From: Pigmentibacter ruber | GTDB lineage: Bacteria; Bdellovibrionota_B; Oligoflexia; Silvanigrellales; Silvanigrellaceae | Reading direction: 5' to 3' | Assembly (NCBI RefSeq): GCF_009792895.1 | Contig: NZ_WSSC01000004.1 | Location: 124,001 to 188,000 of the forward strand | Length of the DNA: 64,000 bases | Part shown: one piece after another, positions 26,489-37,050 of the stretch | Layout of the letters: each line of letters opens with the position of its first letter | Position numbering within the stretch: the first letter of the stretch is position 1 | Made by a program: the position numbers and the translations under genes | Notes under the pieces: generated by a model | What the model was told of the DNA's origin: nothing | Databases searched by the model: none | Seen by the model: only the letters and a program-made list of their open reading frames with translations

Positions 26489-27580
26489 ATGAAAATTGTT
26501 ATAAAAGTAGGTACTCAAGCTATTTTAGACAAAGACGGAACGGTCTTAGAAGAGACTATGCAAGACCTTGTAAAACAAATAGCAAAGTTACAAAGAGATG
26601 GAATACAGGTCATTTTGGTAAGTTCTGGTGCAGTTGGATCGGGTAGAAAAGTTGCAAAAGATATTCTTGATAAAGAATATGGTTCAACTACAGCAGAAAA
26701 ACAATTGTTAGCAAGTATTGGTCAGCATGAATTACTCCACACATATTCAATTATGTTTAAAAAATATGGTATTTTAGCCGCTCAAATACTACTTACTAAA
26801 CAAGAATTTAATACTCGTCAACACTATTTAAATATCTCTAGATTATTAAAAGAAGTCACTCAACAAAATAATATAGTTCCAATAATTAATGAAAACGATA
26901 GTGTAGCTATTGAAGAACTTATGTTTACTGACAATGATGAGTTATCAGGACTCATTGCCTCCCAATTTAATGCAGATAAACTTATAATTTTAACGAGTGT
27001 AAAAGGGGTATATAATGGAAATCCAGAGGATCCTAACTCCAAATTAATATCAATTATAGATCCTGCTCAAAATGGCTGGCCCGAAGTTTCTACTACCAAA
27101 TCAAAGCATGGAAGAGGTGGAATGATTACTAAATTAGGAATAGCAAAACGAATGTCAGACTTAGGAATAACTACTCATATTTGTAGTATTCAAGAAGAAC
27201 AAGCCATTTTAGCGGTATTAAGTAACAAACAAATAGGAACAACAATACTACCTACAAAAAAGAAATCTAATATAAAAAGATGGATTGCTTTCAATACACC
27301 TGTTTCATCTGGAATAATTTATATTAATGATTGTTTATTTAAAATAATTCAAGACAACCAAAGAATTTTAAGCATTTTACCTGTAGGAATTGAAAAAGTT
27401 TCTGGTGAGTTTAAAAAAGGCGATTTAATTGAAATTTGTAACTCTAAAGGAAAAAAAATAGGCGTAGGCATTGCACGATACCACTCTGAAAAGTTAAAAG
27501 AGTTTATTGGACAAAAAGGTAAACCTGAAATAGTTCATTACGACCAACTTCATTTTAATGTGAGTCAATTTTATGAGTAA
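26489..27580 (+). CDS. proB: Glutamate 5-kinase
   Basis: 363 residues. The amino-acid-kinase domain (1-255) starts IVIKVGTQAILDKDG and contains 'VILVSSGAVGSGRK', 'PIINENDSVAIEEL' and 'FTDNDELSGLIAS'. The C-terminal PUA domain (about 275-355) has 'LPVGIEKVSGEFKKGDLI'. It catalyses the first step of proline synthesis. AAAGGA precedes the ATG. It overlaps proA by 8 nt (27573-27580), so translation is coupled. The Gly residues of the 'GTGGM' pocket appear as HGRGGMITK. Confidence 0.96.
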   Translation: MKIVIKVGTQAILDKDGTVLEETMQDLVKQIAKLQRDGIQVILVSSGAVGSGRKVAKDILDKEYGSTTAEKQLLASIGQHELLHTYSIMFKKYGILAAQILLTKQEFNTRQHYLNISRLLKEVTQQNNIVPIINENDSVAIEELMFTDNDELSGLIASQFNADKLIILTSVKGVYNGNPEDPNSKLISIIDPAQNGWPEVSTTKSKHGRGGMITKLGIAKRMSDLGITTHICSIQEEQAILAVLSNKQIGTTILPTKKKSNIKRWIAFNTPVSSGIIYINDCLFKIIQDNQRILSILPVGIEKVSGEFKKGDLIEICNSKGKKIGVGIARYHSEKLKEFIGQKGKPEIVHYDQLHFNVSQFYE

Positions 27581-28823
27581 TTTGATAAAAATTTTTACTG
27601 AAATGAAAAACTTATCAAAGAATTTTTCTCTAGATGAAAAAAAGATAAATGATATTTTACTAGATATTTCTAATAAATTAATCAAAAATAAAGAATTAAT
27701 TATTGATGAAAATAAAAAAGATCTTGCAAATGTAAATCCTCAAAATCCTATGTATGATCGCTTACTGCTAAATGAAAATAGAATTAATACAATTGCAAAT
27801 GATTTATTAAATATTATAAAAATACCTTCACCATTAAAGAAAATTTTAGAAGAAAGAAATCTTAAAAACGGGCTTAAACTCCAAAAAATTTCAGTTCCGT
27901 TAGGAGTTGTAAGCGTTATTTTTGAATCAAGACCCAATGTCACTTTAGATGTTTTTTCTTTGTGCTTAAAATCTGGAAATATTTGTATATTAAAAGGTGG
28001 GAAAGAAGCTTATTATTCAAATAAAGTTTTAATAGATATTATAAAAAAATCTTTAGAAGAAAATAAAGTTAACTCAAAAATTATTTTTCTTCTACCTAAT
28101 GAAAGAAATGCTGCTGAAGAACTATTTAATGCAACAGGATTAATTGATGTCTGTATTCCTAGGGGTGGAAAAGGTTTAATTGATTATGTCAGACAAAACT
28201 CTAAAATTCCAGTGATTGAAACAGGGGCGGGTATTGTACATACATATTTTGATGAGAGCGGTGATCTTCTTAAGGGAATAAGTATTATTGAAAATGCTAA
28301 AACAAGAAGAGTTAGTGTTTGCAATGCTCTTGATACATTAGTTATTCACAAAAATAGATTAAGTGATTTATTTAAGTTAATTGAACCACTTATAAGCAAG
28401 AATGTGACAATATACGCCGATGAAATAAGTCATGCTTTTTTAGTAAATAAATATCCAGCTAGTCTCCTTAATATCGCTCATAATGAGCACTATGGCATTG
28501 AATTTTTAGATTATAAAATGTCTATAAAAACCGTTGATTCATTAGAAAATGCCATAGCACACATTCACAAATATACTTCAAGTCATAGTGAAGCTATTAT
28601 TGCAGAAGATAAAGAAGTTCTTGAAGAGTTTTTACATAAAGTTGATGCTGCTGTTGTATATGCAAATGCTCCGACTTCTTTTACAGATGGTGGGCAATTT
28701 GAAATGGGAGCTGAAATAGGAATTAGCACACAAAAACTACACGCACGGGGGCCTATGGCTCTAAATGAACTAACCAGCTATAAATGGCTTGTTAGAGGAA
28801 ATGGCCAAACAAGACAAACATAA
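27573..28823 (+). CDS. proA: Gamma-glutamyl phosphate reductase
   Basis: 416 residues, an aldehyde-dehydrogenase-superfamily enzyme that reduces glutamyl 5-phosphate to the semialdehyde. Typical ProA blocks are 'VPLGVVSVIFESRPNV', 'CILKGGKEAYYSN', 'DVCIPRGGKGLIDYV', the catalytic Cys in 'NAKTRRVSVCNALDTL', and the ending 'QKLHARGPMALNELTSYKW'. It overlaps proB by 8 nt and ends in a hairpin at 28836. The pathway completes with ProC, which is not in this window. Confidence 0.96.
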   Translation: MSNLIKIFTEMKNLSKNFSLDEKKINDILLDISNKLIKNKELIIDENKKDLANVNPQNPMYDRLLLNENRINTIANDLLNIIKIPSPLKKILEERNLKNGLKLQKISVPLGVVSVIFESRPNVTLDVFSLCLKSGNICILKGGKEAYYSNKVLIDIIKKSLEENKVNSKIIFLLPNERNAAEELFNATGLIDVCIPRGGKGLIDYVRQNSKIPVIETGAGIVHTYFDESGDLLKGISIIENAKTRRVSVCNALDTLVIHKNRLSDLFKLIEPLISKNVTIYADEISHAFLVNKYPASLLNIAHNEHYGIEFLDYKMSIKTVDSLENAIAHIHKYTSSHSEAIIAEDKEVLEEFLHKVDAAVVYANAPTSFTDGGQFEMGAEIGISTQKLHARGPMALNELTSYKWLVRGNGQTRQT

Positions 28824-28835
28824 GTCCACACAAAT

Positions 28836-28868
28836 GCGAAAATATAGTTATTCTAAATTTTCGCTTTT
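28836..28868 (+). terminator. Terminator between proA and the M13 peptidase gene
   Basis: GCGAAAAT (28836-28843) pairs with ATTTTCGC (28857-28864), followed by TTTTATTT. It lies 12 nt after the proA stop and just before the converging peptidase gene, which ends at 28874, so it may serve both strands. Confidence 0.65.
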
Positions 28869-28873
28869 ATTTG

Positions 28874-30880
28874 TTACCACAAAGTTATTCTTTGATCATC
28901 AGGTAAGACCATAGGGTCTGTTTTTTTACAAGAAAAAGTCTGTTCAAAATCTTTAGAGAGTTTAACTTGATTATTTACTCTTAATTCAATAGGAGAGTGA
29001 GGGTCAATTTTTAATAAATACTCTTTTTCTTTAGGTTGCATAACTCCACACCATGCACGTGAAAATTGAATGAAAAATTCTTTCTTTTGCTCTTTATCTG
29101 AATTATTATTTTCAGGAAATGCAGTTTCAAAAGCATTTTTTAACCCAACAAAATCCGCTATATTTTCCCCTAAAGTAAGTTTTCCATCAACACCATCTTT
29201 TGCAAATAACTTAACTAGCCTTTCAGTTTTTTGATGAAATATTTCTAAATCTTTTTTATCCATCCAAGGATTCACTTTTCCAGTTTCATCATATTTAGAA
29301 CCCTGATCATCAATAGAATGACCAATTTCATGCGCAACAACCATTCCCATTGCTCCTAAATTAACAAAATCCGATTTAGATGAATCAAAAAATGGCGGTT
29401 GTAATATACCCATTGGCATAACAAATTGATTTGCAGTCGGCATATAATAAGCATTCACTGTTAAAGGTGACATTTTCCACTCATTTGGATTTACTGGCAA
29501 GGTAATATCATCCAAAGTTTTTTGAAATTCGCTTTGAGTTATTATTTTTTGATTATTTAAAAATTTTGTCGCCGATAATTCAATTTCTCTTTCAAAATCC
29601 CAATCTTTTAAATTTTTAGGCTTTACAAGTTGAAAACGAATTGTACTAATTTTTTCTTCTGCTTTTTCTTTTGCACTTTTTGAAAGCCAATTATTTTTTT
29701 GGATATTTTTTAAAGTAGTCGCTTGAATTTTTTTAACAAGTCTTTCTACACGATCTTCTGGAAAATCTTTATAAAATGCTTGAATTACATTAAAATCTAA
29801 TATTCTATCCATAGCATCTACTGTTTCTTTTACACACTCTTTTTCCAGAGGTTCATCAATTTCGGATGAACCAAAAAATTGATTATTAAATTTTTTTACC
29901 ATTTTATAATATCCGGGATTTGAATATCTGAAATCTTTATAGCTTAAATAATTCCATAAATAGAGAAATTTTAATTCTTCTAAAGACGCTGTTTTTAGTT
30001 GGTTATTAAGTTCAGTGAGAATATTTCCATAAATAGCATTTATTTTAACTGAATTTGGTATTTTATTTAGCATAATATCAAAGTGTAATTCTGGATATTC
30101 TTTAATTAATTTTTCTCTAGATACTGAATTATCTTTTGAAAAAAATTCACGAATTTCTGCTCTAGTGGGATAAATTTTAGCCATCGATTTTTCAAATTTA
30201 ACTATAAATTTAGCTTTACTTTCTTTTTGACTTAAATTAATTGTTTTTGCAAAGTTTTCGATAATTTTTTCATATTCTTGCATTAATTTACTATCCGAAT
30301 AATAATCCTTAGCACCAAATGGCAACGCATAGTAAAACATTATATCCTTTTGTTTAGAATTAGAACGATTTACAAACTCAAAAATATGCATAAAATTAAA
30401 ATCGCCGGTTATTGAATTCTCAGCAAATTTTTTCAATAATTGTTTTTTATCTTTTATTGCTGATATTTTTTTAACCTCAGTCAAATATTCTTTTTCTTCA
30501 TTTAATCTTTCTTTAGTATTCATACAAGAACTATAGAAATTTTGAATCATTTTTTGCTGTTTTGTTAAATTGCTGACTGATTCCAAACCTTTTATATATT
30601 GTAATCTTTGATTTTTAATTCTTTCAGCTGAGTCATTAAAACTATAAATATATCTACTTTTGCTTTCAGGAAGTTTAAAGTTATTATTTTCAATTGAGCA
30701 AACATAAGAATAAAAATTATTACAAGGATTTATATTAGAATTCAATTGAAATTCACGACTAGAAGGTACTTGAAATTTTTCATCTGGTATCGTTTTAATT
30801 TTAACTTCATTTGCTAACAATGATGAACTAGAAAATATTGAAAAGATAAGAGATATAGTCATTCTTTTTGATAACTGCAT
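28874..30880 (-). CDS. Secreted M13-family (neprilysin-like) metallopeptidase, copy A
   Basis: About 668 residues from MQLSKRM, which is preceded by AAGG. The frame opens earlier at a TTG (30937), but the signal peptide (MTISLIFSIFSSSSLLANE) supports the later start. The M13 N-domain has 'NPCNNFYSYVCS'. The catalytic domain has 'NAYYMPTANQFVMPMGILQ', the zinc motif 'VVAHEIGHSIDDQG' (HExxH), the third ligand 'GENIADFVGL', and the ending 'RAWCGVMQPKE'. It is a zinc endopeptidase acting outside the cytoplasm on short peptides. A paralogue lies directly upstream, so the pair arose by tandem duplication. Confidence 0.93.
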   Translation of the reverse strand: MQLSKRMTISLIFSIFSSSSLLANEVKIKTIPDEKFQVPSSREFQLNSNINPCNNFYSYVCSIENNNFKLPESKSRYIYSFNDSAERIKNQRLQYIKGLESVSNLTKQQKMIQNFYSSCMNTKERLNEEKEYLTEVKKISAIKDKKQLLKKFAENSITGDFNFMHIFEFVNRSNSKQKDIMFYYALPFGAKDYYSDSKLMQEYEKIIENFAKTINLSQKESKAKFIVKFEKSMAKIYPTRAEIREFFSKDNSVSREKLIKEYPELHFDIMLNKIPNSVKINAIYGNILTELNNQLKTASLEELKFLYLWNYLSYKDFRYSNPGYYKMVKKFNNQFFGSSEIDEPLEKECVKETVDAMDRILDFNVIQAFYKDFPEDRVERLVKKIQATTLKNIQKNNWLSKSAKEKAEEKISTIRFQLVKPKNLKDWDFEREIELSATKFLNNQKIITQSEFQKTLDDITLPVNPNEWKMSPLTVNAYYMPTANQFVMPMGILQPPFFDSSKSDFVNLGAMGMVVAHEIGHSIDDQGSKYDETGKVNPWMDKKDLEIFHQKTERLVKLFAKDGVDGKLTLGENIADFVGLKNAFETAFPENNNSDKEQKKEFFIQFSRAWCGVMQPKEKEYLLKIDPHSPIELRVNNQVKLSKDFEQTFSCKKTDPMVLPDDQRITLW

Positions 30881-31023
30881 TTGTAAACCTTTTTGCAAGT
30901 AAAACATTTTTCTAAAAAAACATACTACTACTAGCAAAAAAGTTAAAAAAAAACAAATACAAATTAATTTCAGTTTTTATTCAATTAAAATTATTATCAA
31001 TAAAATATATTTAGTATTCTAAC

Positions 31024-33033
31024 TTACCAAAGCGTTACTCTTTCAGAATCAGGAAGAGTCATATCATCACCTTTTTTACACATAAATGTCTCTTCAAATT
31101 GTTTAGATAGTTTCATTTGTCCATTCACACGTAGATCAATAGGTGAGTGAGGATCGGTTTTTATCATAAATTCTCTATATTTTGGCTGAATGACACCACA
31201 CCAAGTTTTAGCATATTGAACAAAAAATTCTTTTTGCTCTTGGTTTGAAGACGATGTTCCATCAAAAAATGCTGATTGAAATGAATTTTGTAACCCGACA
31301 AAATCAGCAATATTTTCACCCAATGTTAATTTTCCATCAATTCCTTCATGATCAAACAAAGTAATTATTTTTTGCGTTTTTATTTTGAAATTGCTTAAAT
31401 CTATACTGGACATCCAAGGGCTCAAACGGCCAGTTTCATCATAATTGGAACCTTGATCGTCTATAGAATGCCCAATTTCATGTGCAACTACCATACCCAC
31501 AGATCCCATATTAATTTTATCAGATTTGGTTGGATCAAAGAATGGTGGTTGCAGTATGCCCATAGGCATTACAAATTGATTAGAAGTTGGATTGTAATAG
31601 GCATTTACAGTCAAAGGAGACATATCCCAACGCATCTCGTTAACTGGTAACAAAATATTTTTTAGCAATTTATTGAAATCATTTTCTCTAATAATTTGCT
31701 TATTTGTTTGAAATTTGTCGGGATATAAAAACGAAACTGGTTTAAGATCCCAATCTTTTAAATTCTCTGGTTTAACTAATTGAAATCTTATTTTTTCAAT
31801 TTTTAAGATTGCTTTTTCTTTAGCCGCTGGTGAAAGCCAATTATTATTTTTTATATTATTTAAAGTTGTATGTTGAACCTTTTCAACAATACTTTTTATT
31901 CTATCAGATGGAAAATCACTATAATATTGTTTAACTACTTCATAATCTAAATTTCTTTCTAAAGCAGAAACAGTTTCTTGCACACATTGTTTTTCAATTG
32001 ATTCATCAATTTTTGATATCCCATTATATTTAAGTTTAAATTCTCTATATTTTGCATAATAATTCGGGTGAGAGTATTTTACTGTAATATTATTTGAAAG
32101 GGTATTCCATAAAAGTAATGCTTGTAATTCTTCCAAACTAGCTTTTTGTAGCATTGAATTCATTTGAGAATATACAGCAGTCAAGATTAGATTTAAGTTC
32201 ACATCTGCAGGTATTTTTTGAAGAATTTTATCAAAATTTAAAGCAGGATATCTAAATAAAAGATATTTACGTTGAATAGTATTATCCTTTGTTTCCAGCT
32301 CACGCATTTCTGCTTTTGTTGGATAATGACTAGCTATTGATTTTTCAAAATGTATTATAAAATCAGCTTTTCTTTCAGAATTTTCAATATTTAGTTCATC
32401 TAAAAGGAATGTAATAATTGATTTGTAATCATTTATCATATCTAAGTTATTATAATATTCTTTTACTTTTAAAGGTAAGTCATAACTAAAAATTAGATCC
32501 TTGATCTTTGGATTAGTTATATTATCCATTTCTTCTATATTGACTAATGAAGAATCTCCTTTCAAAGTTTTTTCAGTAAATTCATTCAAAATCATTTGTC
32601 TATTCATTTTCAATATTTGATCAACTGCTGAAGTTATTAAATTATTTTCCTCTATTTTTCTTGCTTCAATGTTTGTACATGAAGTATAGAAATTTTTAAG
32701 CATTTCTATTTTTTTTGGTAGTGTATTACTCGCCAAAATAGAGTTAATATAACTCAATCTTTTTTTAGTAATTTTCTCAGCAGAATCATTAAAACTAAAA
32801 ACATATCTGCTTTTGCTTTGTGGAATTTTAAATTGAGAAATTTCATTCGAACATACAAATTTATAAAAATTATTACATGGCATTACTAATTCATTTAATT
32901 TAAACTCTCTTTTCTCAGGCACAAAAAACTGTGAATCAGGTATAGTTGGATAATCCTGCGCCCAAATATTAAATGGTAGAAAAAAAGAAATGATACAGAT
33001 TTTTTTTGATAAATTATTTTTTTTTAGCTGCAT
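31024..33033 (-). CDS. Secreted M13-family metallopeptidase, copy B
   Basis: 669 residues with a clear signal peptide ('KICIISFFLPFNIWAQD'). It has the same architecture as copy A: 'MPCNNFYKFVCSNE', 'NAYYNPTSNQFVMPMG', 'VVAHEIGHSIDDQGSNYDE', 'GENIADFVGLQNSF' and 'KTWCGVIQPKYREF'. All zinc ligands and the catalytic Glu are present. The two copies are similar over the whole length but clearly diverged, most in the N-terminal half, so the duplication is not recent and the substrates may differ. Copy A follows after about 140 nt. Confidence 0.93.
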   Translation of the reverse strand: MQLKKNNLSKKICIISFFLPFNIWAQDYPTIPDSQFFVPEKREFKLNELVMPCNNFYKFVCSNEISQFKIPQSKSRYVFSFNDSAEKITKKRLSYINSILASNTLPKKIEMLKNFYTSCTNIEARKIEENNLITSAVDQILKMNRQMILNEFTEKTLKGDSSLVNIEEMDNITNPKIKDLIFSYDLPLKVKEYYNNLDMINDYKSIITFLLDELNIENSERKADFIIHFEKSIASHYPTKAEMRELETKDNTIQRKYLLFRYPALNFDKILQKIPADVNLNLILTAVYSQMNSMLQKASLEELQALLLWNTLSNNITVKYSHPNYYAKYREFKLKYNGISKIDESIEKQCVQETVSALERNLDYEVVKQYYSDFPSDRIKSIVEKVQHTTLNNIKNNNWLSPAAKEKAILKIEKIRFQLVKPENLKDWDLKPVSFLYPDKFQTNKQIIRENDFNKLLKNILLPVNEMRWDMSPLTVNAYYNPTSNQFVMPMGILQPPFFDPTKSDKINMGSVGMVVAHEIGHSIDDQGSNYDETGRLSPWMSSIDLSNFKIKTQKIITLFDHEGIDGKLTLGENIADFVGLQNSFQSAFFDGTSSSNQEQKEFFVQYAKTWCGVIQPKYREFMIKTDPHSPIDLRVNGQMKLSKQFEETFMCKKGDDMTLPDSERVTLW

Positions 33034-33710
33034 ATAATAACCTTCTTTTAAATTTAATTTGAAAGAAATTTTCTTCTAATTTTTTCTAAATGTCAAATAT
33101 TTTGCTTACCTTTAATATTTATTCCTTTAAATAATAACTACCAATTTTTGTATTATTTTTTCTTATTTTAACTAATTTTATGTAAGAAAGTTATTTAATA
33201 TAAAATAGAAAAAAACTGGTAGGCCAAAGAATTTTTTATGCTTAAATATTCATCATAAAATAAGATTACAAATCAGAAATTTTGGAACTCTTTATTGTAA
33301 TTTTTTTTTTATTGGTTAGCAAAAAAAATAGGAAAAACTAAAAATATTAGGAAGAAGAGAAAATCAAATAAGAATTACTTTGCTAATTTTTAAGAAATTA
33401 TTTATCATCAGATTACAAACATAATTTCGACTATAATGCATTAAATCAAATATGATATCTCTAAATTAAGAAACAACTTTTTCACTTTATTTTTAATATA
33501 AAAAAATTGACTTATTTGATTAAAAAATTTAAAGATATGGAAATTTGGAATATTTAGTAATTCCGATATTTTCTTTTATGCTGAACATGGAGCAATCTTA
33601 AAGTGTTATTCCGTATAAATTTTTATCGATAGAATAATAAAACCACCAATTATCATTTTCTCCAATACTCTCATGCAACATGATATTTGTGTACTACTGA
33701 AGGAATAAAA
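33034..33710 (+). other. 677-nt intergenic region without a recognisable gene
   Basis: Extremely AT-rich sequence between the divergent M13 gene and azlC. I see no convincing open frame, RNA gene or IS remnant. CTACCA (33138-33143) and TGGTAG (33217-33222) form short distant arms of little weight. It must hold the promoters of both flanking genes, but none stands out. Confidence 0.5.
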
Positions 33711-34391
33711 ATGTTTTTTGAAGCTTTGAAAGATAGTAAACCTACAGCTTTTGGTTATCTTTTACTGGGTGCTGCATTTGGTGTTTTATTTCAGAGCTTA
33801 AATGTCCATTGGATATATGGTGTTTTGATGAGCGCTACGGTTTATGCTGGCTTTTCACAATTTATAGCAATTCCAATTCTAGCATCCCATGGTTCTTTAT
33901 TTAGTATCGCAATTGCAACATTTATTGTTAATTTAAGACATATTTTTTACGGGATAGCATTCCTAGATAAGTTTAAGGTAAATAAATTTTTAAAAGGCTA
34001 TTTAATATTTGGATTGACAGATGAATGTTTTTCTATAATTAGTGCCAAAAATATGAAATATAATAGAAAATATGAAGCTACAATAGTTATACTTTGTCAT
34101 ATTTATTGGATTATTGGCACCATAATAGGAATATTTTTGCATAAAGAAATTTCTGAATTTGATATTAATTTTTTATTTTTTTCTCTCGTAGCACTTTTTG
34201 CTATCTTAACAGTTGATGCATATAAAATAAATAAAGATTTTTACTCAATTTCAATTGGAATTTTAACTTACATCTTTTTTAAATTTATAGGAGTTCAAGA
34301 GGTTTTATTTTTTAGTATGCTTAGCAGTTTTTTTATAATTTATTTTTGGACATTTTTTACAGAAAATAGCGAGGAAAAAAATGTCTCTTGA
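33711..34391 (+). CDS. AzlC-family branched-chain amino acid exporter, large subunit
   Basis: 226 residues. The N-terminus 'KDSKPTAFGYLLLGAAFGVLF' and the block 'SATVYAGFSQFIAIPIL' with 'VNLRHIFYGIAFLDKF' are characteristic of AzlC (LIV-E large subunit). There are about six or seven membrane segments. I chose the ATG at 33711, which follows AAGGA, and rejected the longer frame from 33687. It overlaps the AzlD gene by 11 nt. Together they are expected to export branched-chain or related amino acids from the cytoplasm. Confidence 0.88.
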   Translation: MFFEALKDSKPTAFGYLLLGAAFGVLFQSLNVHWIYGVLMSATVYAGFSQFIAIPILASHGSLFSIAIATFIVNLRHIFYGIAFLDKFKVNKFLKGYLIFGLTDECFSIISAKNMKYNRKYEATIVILCHIYWIIGTIIGIFLHKEISEFDINFLFFSLVALFAILTVDAYKINKDFYSISIGILTYIFFKFIGVQEVLFFSMLSSFFIIYFWTFFTENSEEKNVS

Positions 34392-34710
34392 TAAATATCA
34401 AGCATATATTTTAACAGCAATTATACTAATGAGTTTTGTCACCTATTCAACAAGGCTAGTACCTTTCATTTTCTTAAAAAATATAAAGAATAGTTTGATA
34501 AAACAAACGGGAATTCATTTGCCAGTATGTTTTATGGCAATTTTAACTATTCACTCGATTGATGCATTAAAAGAATTCGATCCTAATTATATTGTAAATG
34601 GATGGATAGCTTGTCTTGCTTCAATTTTTTTCTATTGCACCATTCGCTCAGTACTTCTCAGTATGATATTAGGCACTGCGGTTTATTTTTTAGTCTTGAA
34701 TTATATTTAA
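34381..34710 (+). CDS. AzlD-family small exporter subunit
   Basis: 109 residues with four hydrophobic segments. The AzlD hallmark is 'SFVTYSTRLVPFIFLKN' near the N-terminus, followed by 'LPVCFMAILTIHSI' and 'CLASIFFYCTIRSVLLSMI'. It is the small partner of AzlC and starts inside that gene, so the two are translationally coupled. Confidence 0.85.
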   Translation: MSLDKYQAYILTAIILMSFVTYSTRLVPFIFLKNIKNSLIKQTGIHLPVCFMAILTIHSIDALKEFDPNYIVNGWIACLASIFFYCTIRSVLLSMILGTAVYFLVLNYI

Positions 34711-34766
34711 ATTACTGAAATTAGAATCTACAACTTATATAGAATATAATATGCTTATATAGCTAT

Positions 34767-34796
34767 AAAAAAAACGGGTTCTGTAAGAACCCGTTT
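34767..34796 (-). terminator. Terminator of the HU gene, also behind azlD
   Basis: A perfect 10-bp stem (34772-34781 with 34787-34796) around TGTAA. On the minus strand it is followed by a run of T (34774-34767), which makes it a strong terminator for the HU gene. On the plus strand it is followed only by TTTC. Confidence 0.85.
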
Positions 34797-34809
34797 CAAA
34801 AAATTTAAA

Positions 34810-35160
34810 TTACTTTTTCTTCTTTGCAACAGCAGCTGCTTTTTTAGCTTTTGCTGGTGAGCGGGAACCAGTAACTTGTTCTTTTAAAGATTTAGCTGCA
34901 CGGAAAGCAATTTTCTTTGAAGCAGGAATTTTAATTTCTTCTCCTGTTTGAGGATTGCGACCCATACGTGGAGCACGCTCTTTAACTTGCAAAATACCAA
35001 TTTTATCTATGCGAAGTTTTTTGCCAGAAGCAACCTCACTTTCGACAGTATTTAAAAAGTCAGCAATAACTTCCTTAGTGATTTTTTTTGGAAGTTGGTC
35101 AAATTTAGCAGCAACATTTGCAATCATTTGACTAGTAGAAACAGTCTCTGGCTTAGCCAT
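34810..35160 (-). CDS. HU-family DNA-binding protein with Lys/Ala tail
   Basis: 116 residues from ATG 35160, which follows AAAGGAGG. Upstream in-frame codons to 35235 would encode an unlikely Cys/Phe-rich lead. The HU/IHF fold has 'STSQMIANVAAKFDQLPKK' and the DNA-contact arm 'GRNPQTGEEIKIPASKKIAF'. After residue 92 a basic tail (RSPAKAKKAAAVAKKKK) adds about 20 residues, like the H1-like tails of some nucleoid proteins. HU bends and compacts DNA. The gene has its own promoter and terminator. Confidence 0.93.
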   Translation of the reverse strand: MAKPETVSTSQMIANVAAKFDQLPKKITKEVIADFLNTVESEVASGKKLRIDKIGILQVKERAPRMGRNPQTGEEIKIPASKKIAFRAAKSLKEQVTGSRSPAKAKKAAAVAKKKK

Positions 35161-35278
35161 AGGGTACGCCTCCTTTATAAGAAAAAAAGAACAAGAGCCA
35201 AATGCTTTGCCCATTTTAACTGTCAAAATTGACACGTAATTTTTTTAAAATGGAAGTTCTGCATGCTCCTGTTACTTA

Positions 35279-35306
35279 AATATAAGGAAATCATTATATA
35301 AGTCAA
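35279..35306 (-). promoter_or_regulatory. Probable sigma-70 promoter of the HU gene
   Basis: On the minus strand TTGACT (35306-35301) and TATATT (35284-35279) are separated by 16 nt, with five of six consensus matches each. Transcription would start near 35272 and leave about 110 nt of leader. Confidence 0.5.
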
Positions 35307-35418
35307 TAGCAGACCGAAAAAATTGTAATAAAGCTAGCGTATAATCGGCACTAGGTGACCTCTATTTACAACTCTATTGCTGTGAAATTGAAATTGTAGC
35401 ATAACAATGTTGATTGAA

Positions 35419-36743
<1,325 letters not shown>

Positions 36744-36769
36744 TTGTCTTTAAACAAATAGAAATAAAT

Positions 36770-37039
36770 ATGACAAGCATCCAAAATATTGAAATATGTG
36801 ACTATTCAATTTTAGCAAGCTTATTTATTGATCTCAGAGGTAGGGGGGTATCCCTTTCCTCTGCAGATCTTGAAATACTGCTAGCTTGGGAAAAAGCTAA
36901 TCTAAAACCAGAATTTATAATGCAGGTAATGTTTGAATATGCTTCTGAATGTCGATTAAAAGCAAGGGAATTTCCTAGTACCCTTGCACCAATTTCTCGC
37001 CGCTTACATTCTATTTTAGCGCAGTCTGCTGAAACTTAG
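36770..37039 (+). CDS. Small DnaD-like protein of unknown function
   Basis: 89 residues from the ATG at 36770. The frame is open back into eno (36716), but that part is a shadow. There is no strong Shine-Dalgarno. The block 'DLEILLAWEKANLKPEFIMQ' then 'VMFEYASECRLKAREFP' has the spacing of the DnaD/DnaB_2 C-terminal helical domain (E-x-x-x-x-WE-x5-P-E-x-I). The match is by eye only. It sits 11 nt upstream of a DnaC-like ATPase, so a helicase-loading role is an attractive inference. It is otherwise a hypothetical protein. Confidence 0.5.
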   Translation: MTSIQNIEICDYSILASLFIDLRGRGVSLSSADLEILLAWEKANLKPEFIMQVMFEYASECRLKAREFPSTLAPISRRLHSILAQSAET

Positions 37040-37050
37040 GAGAGAGAGAA

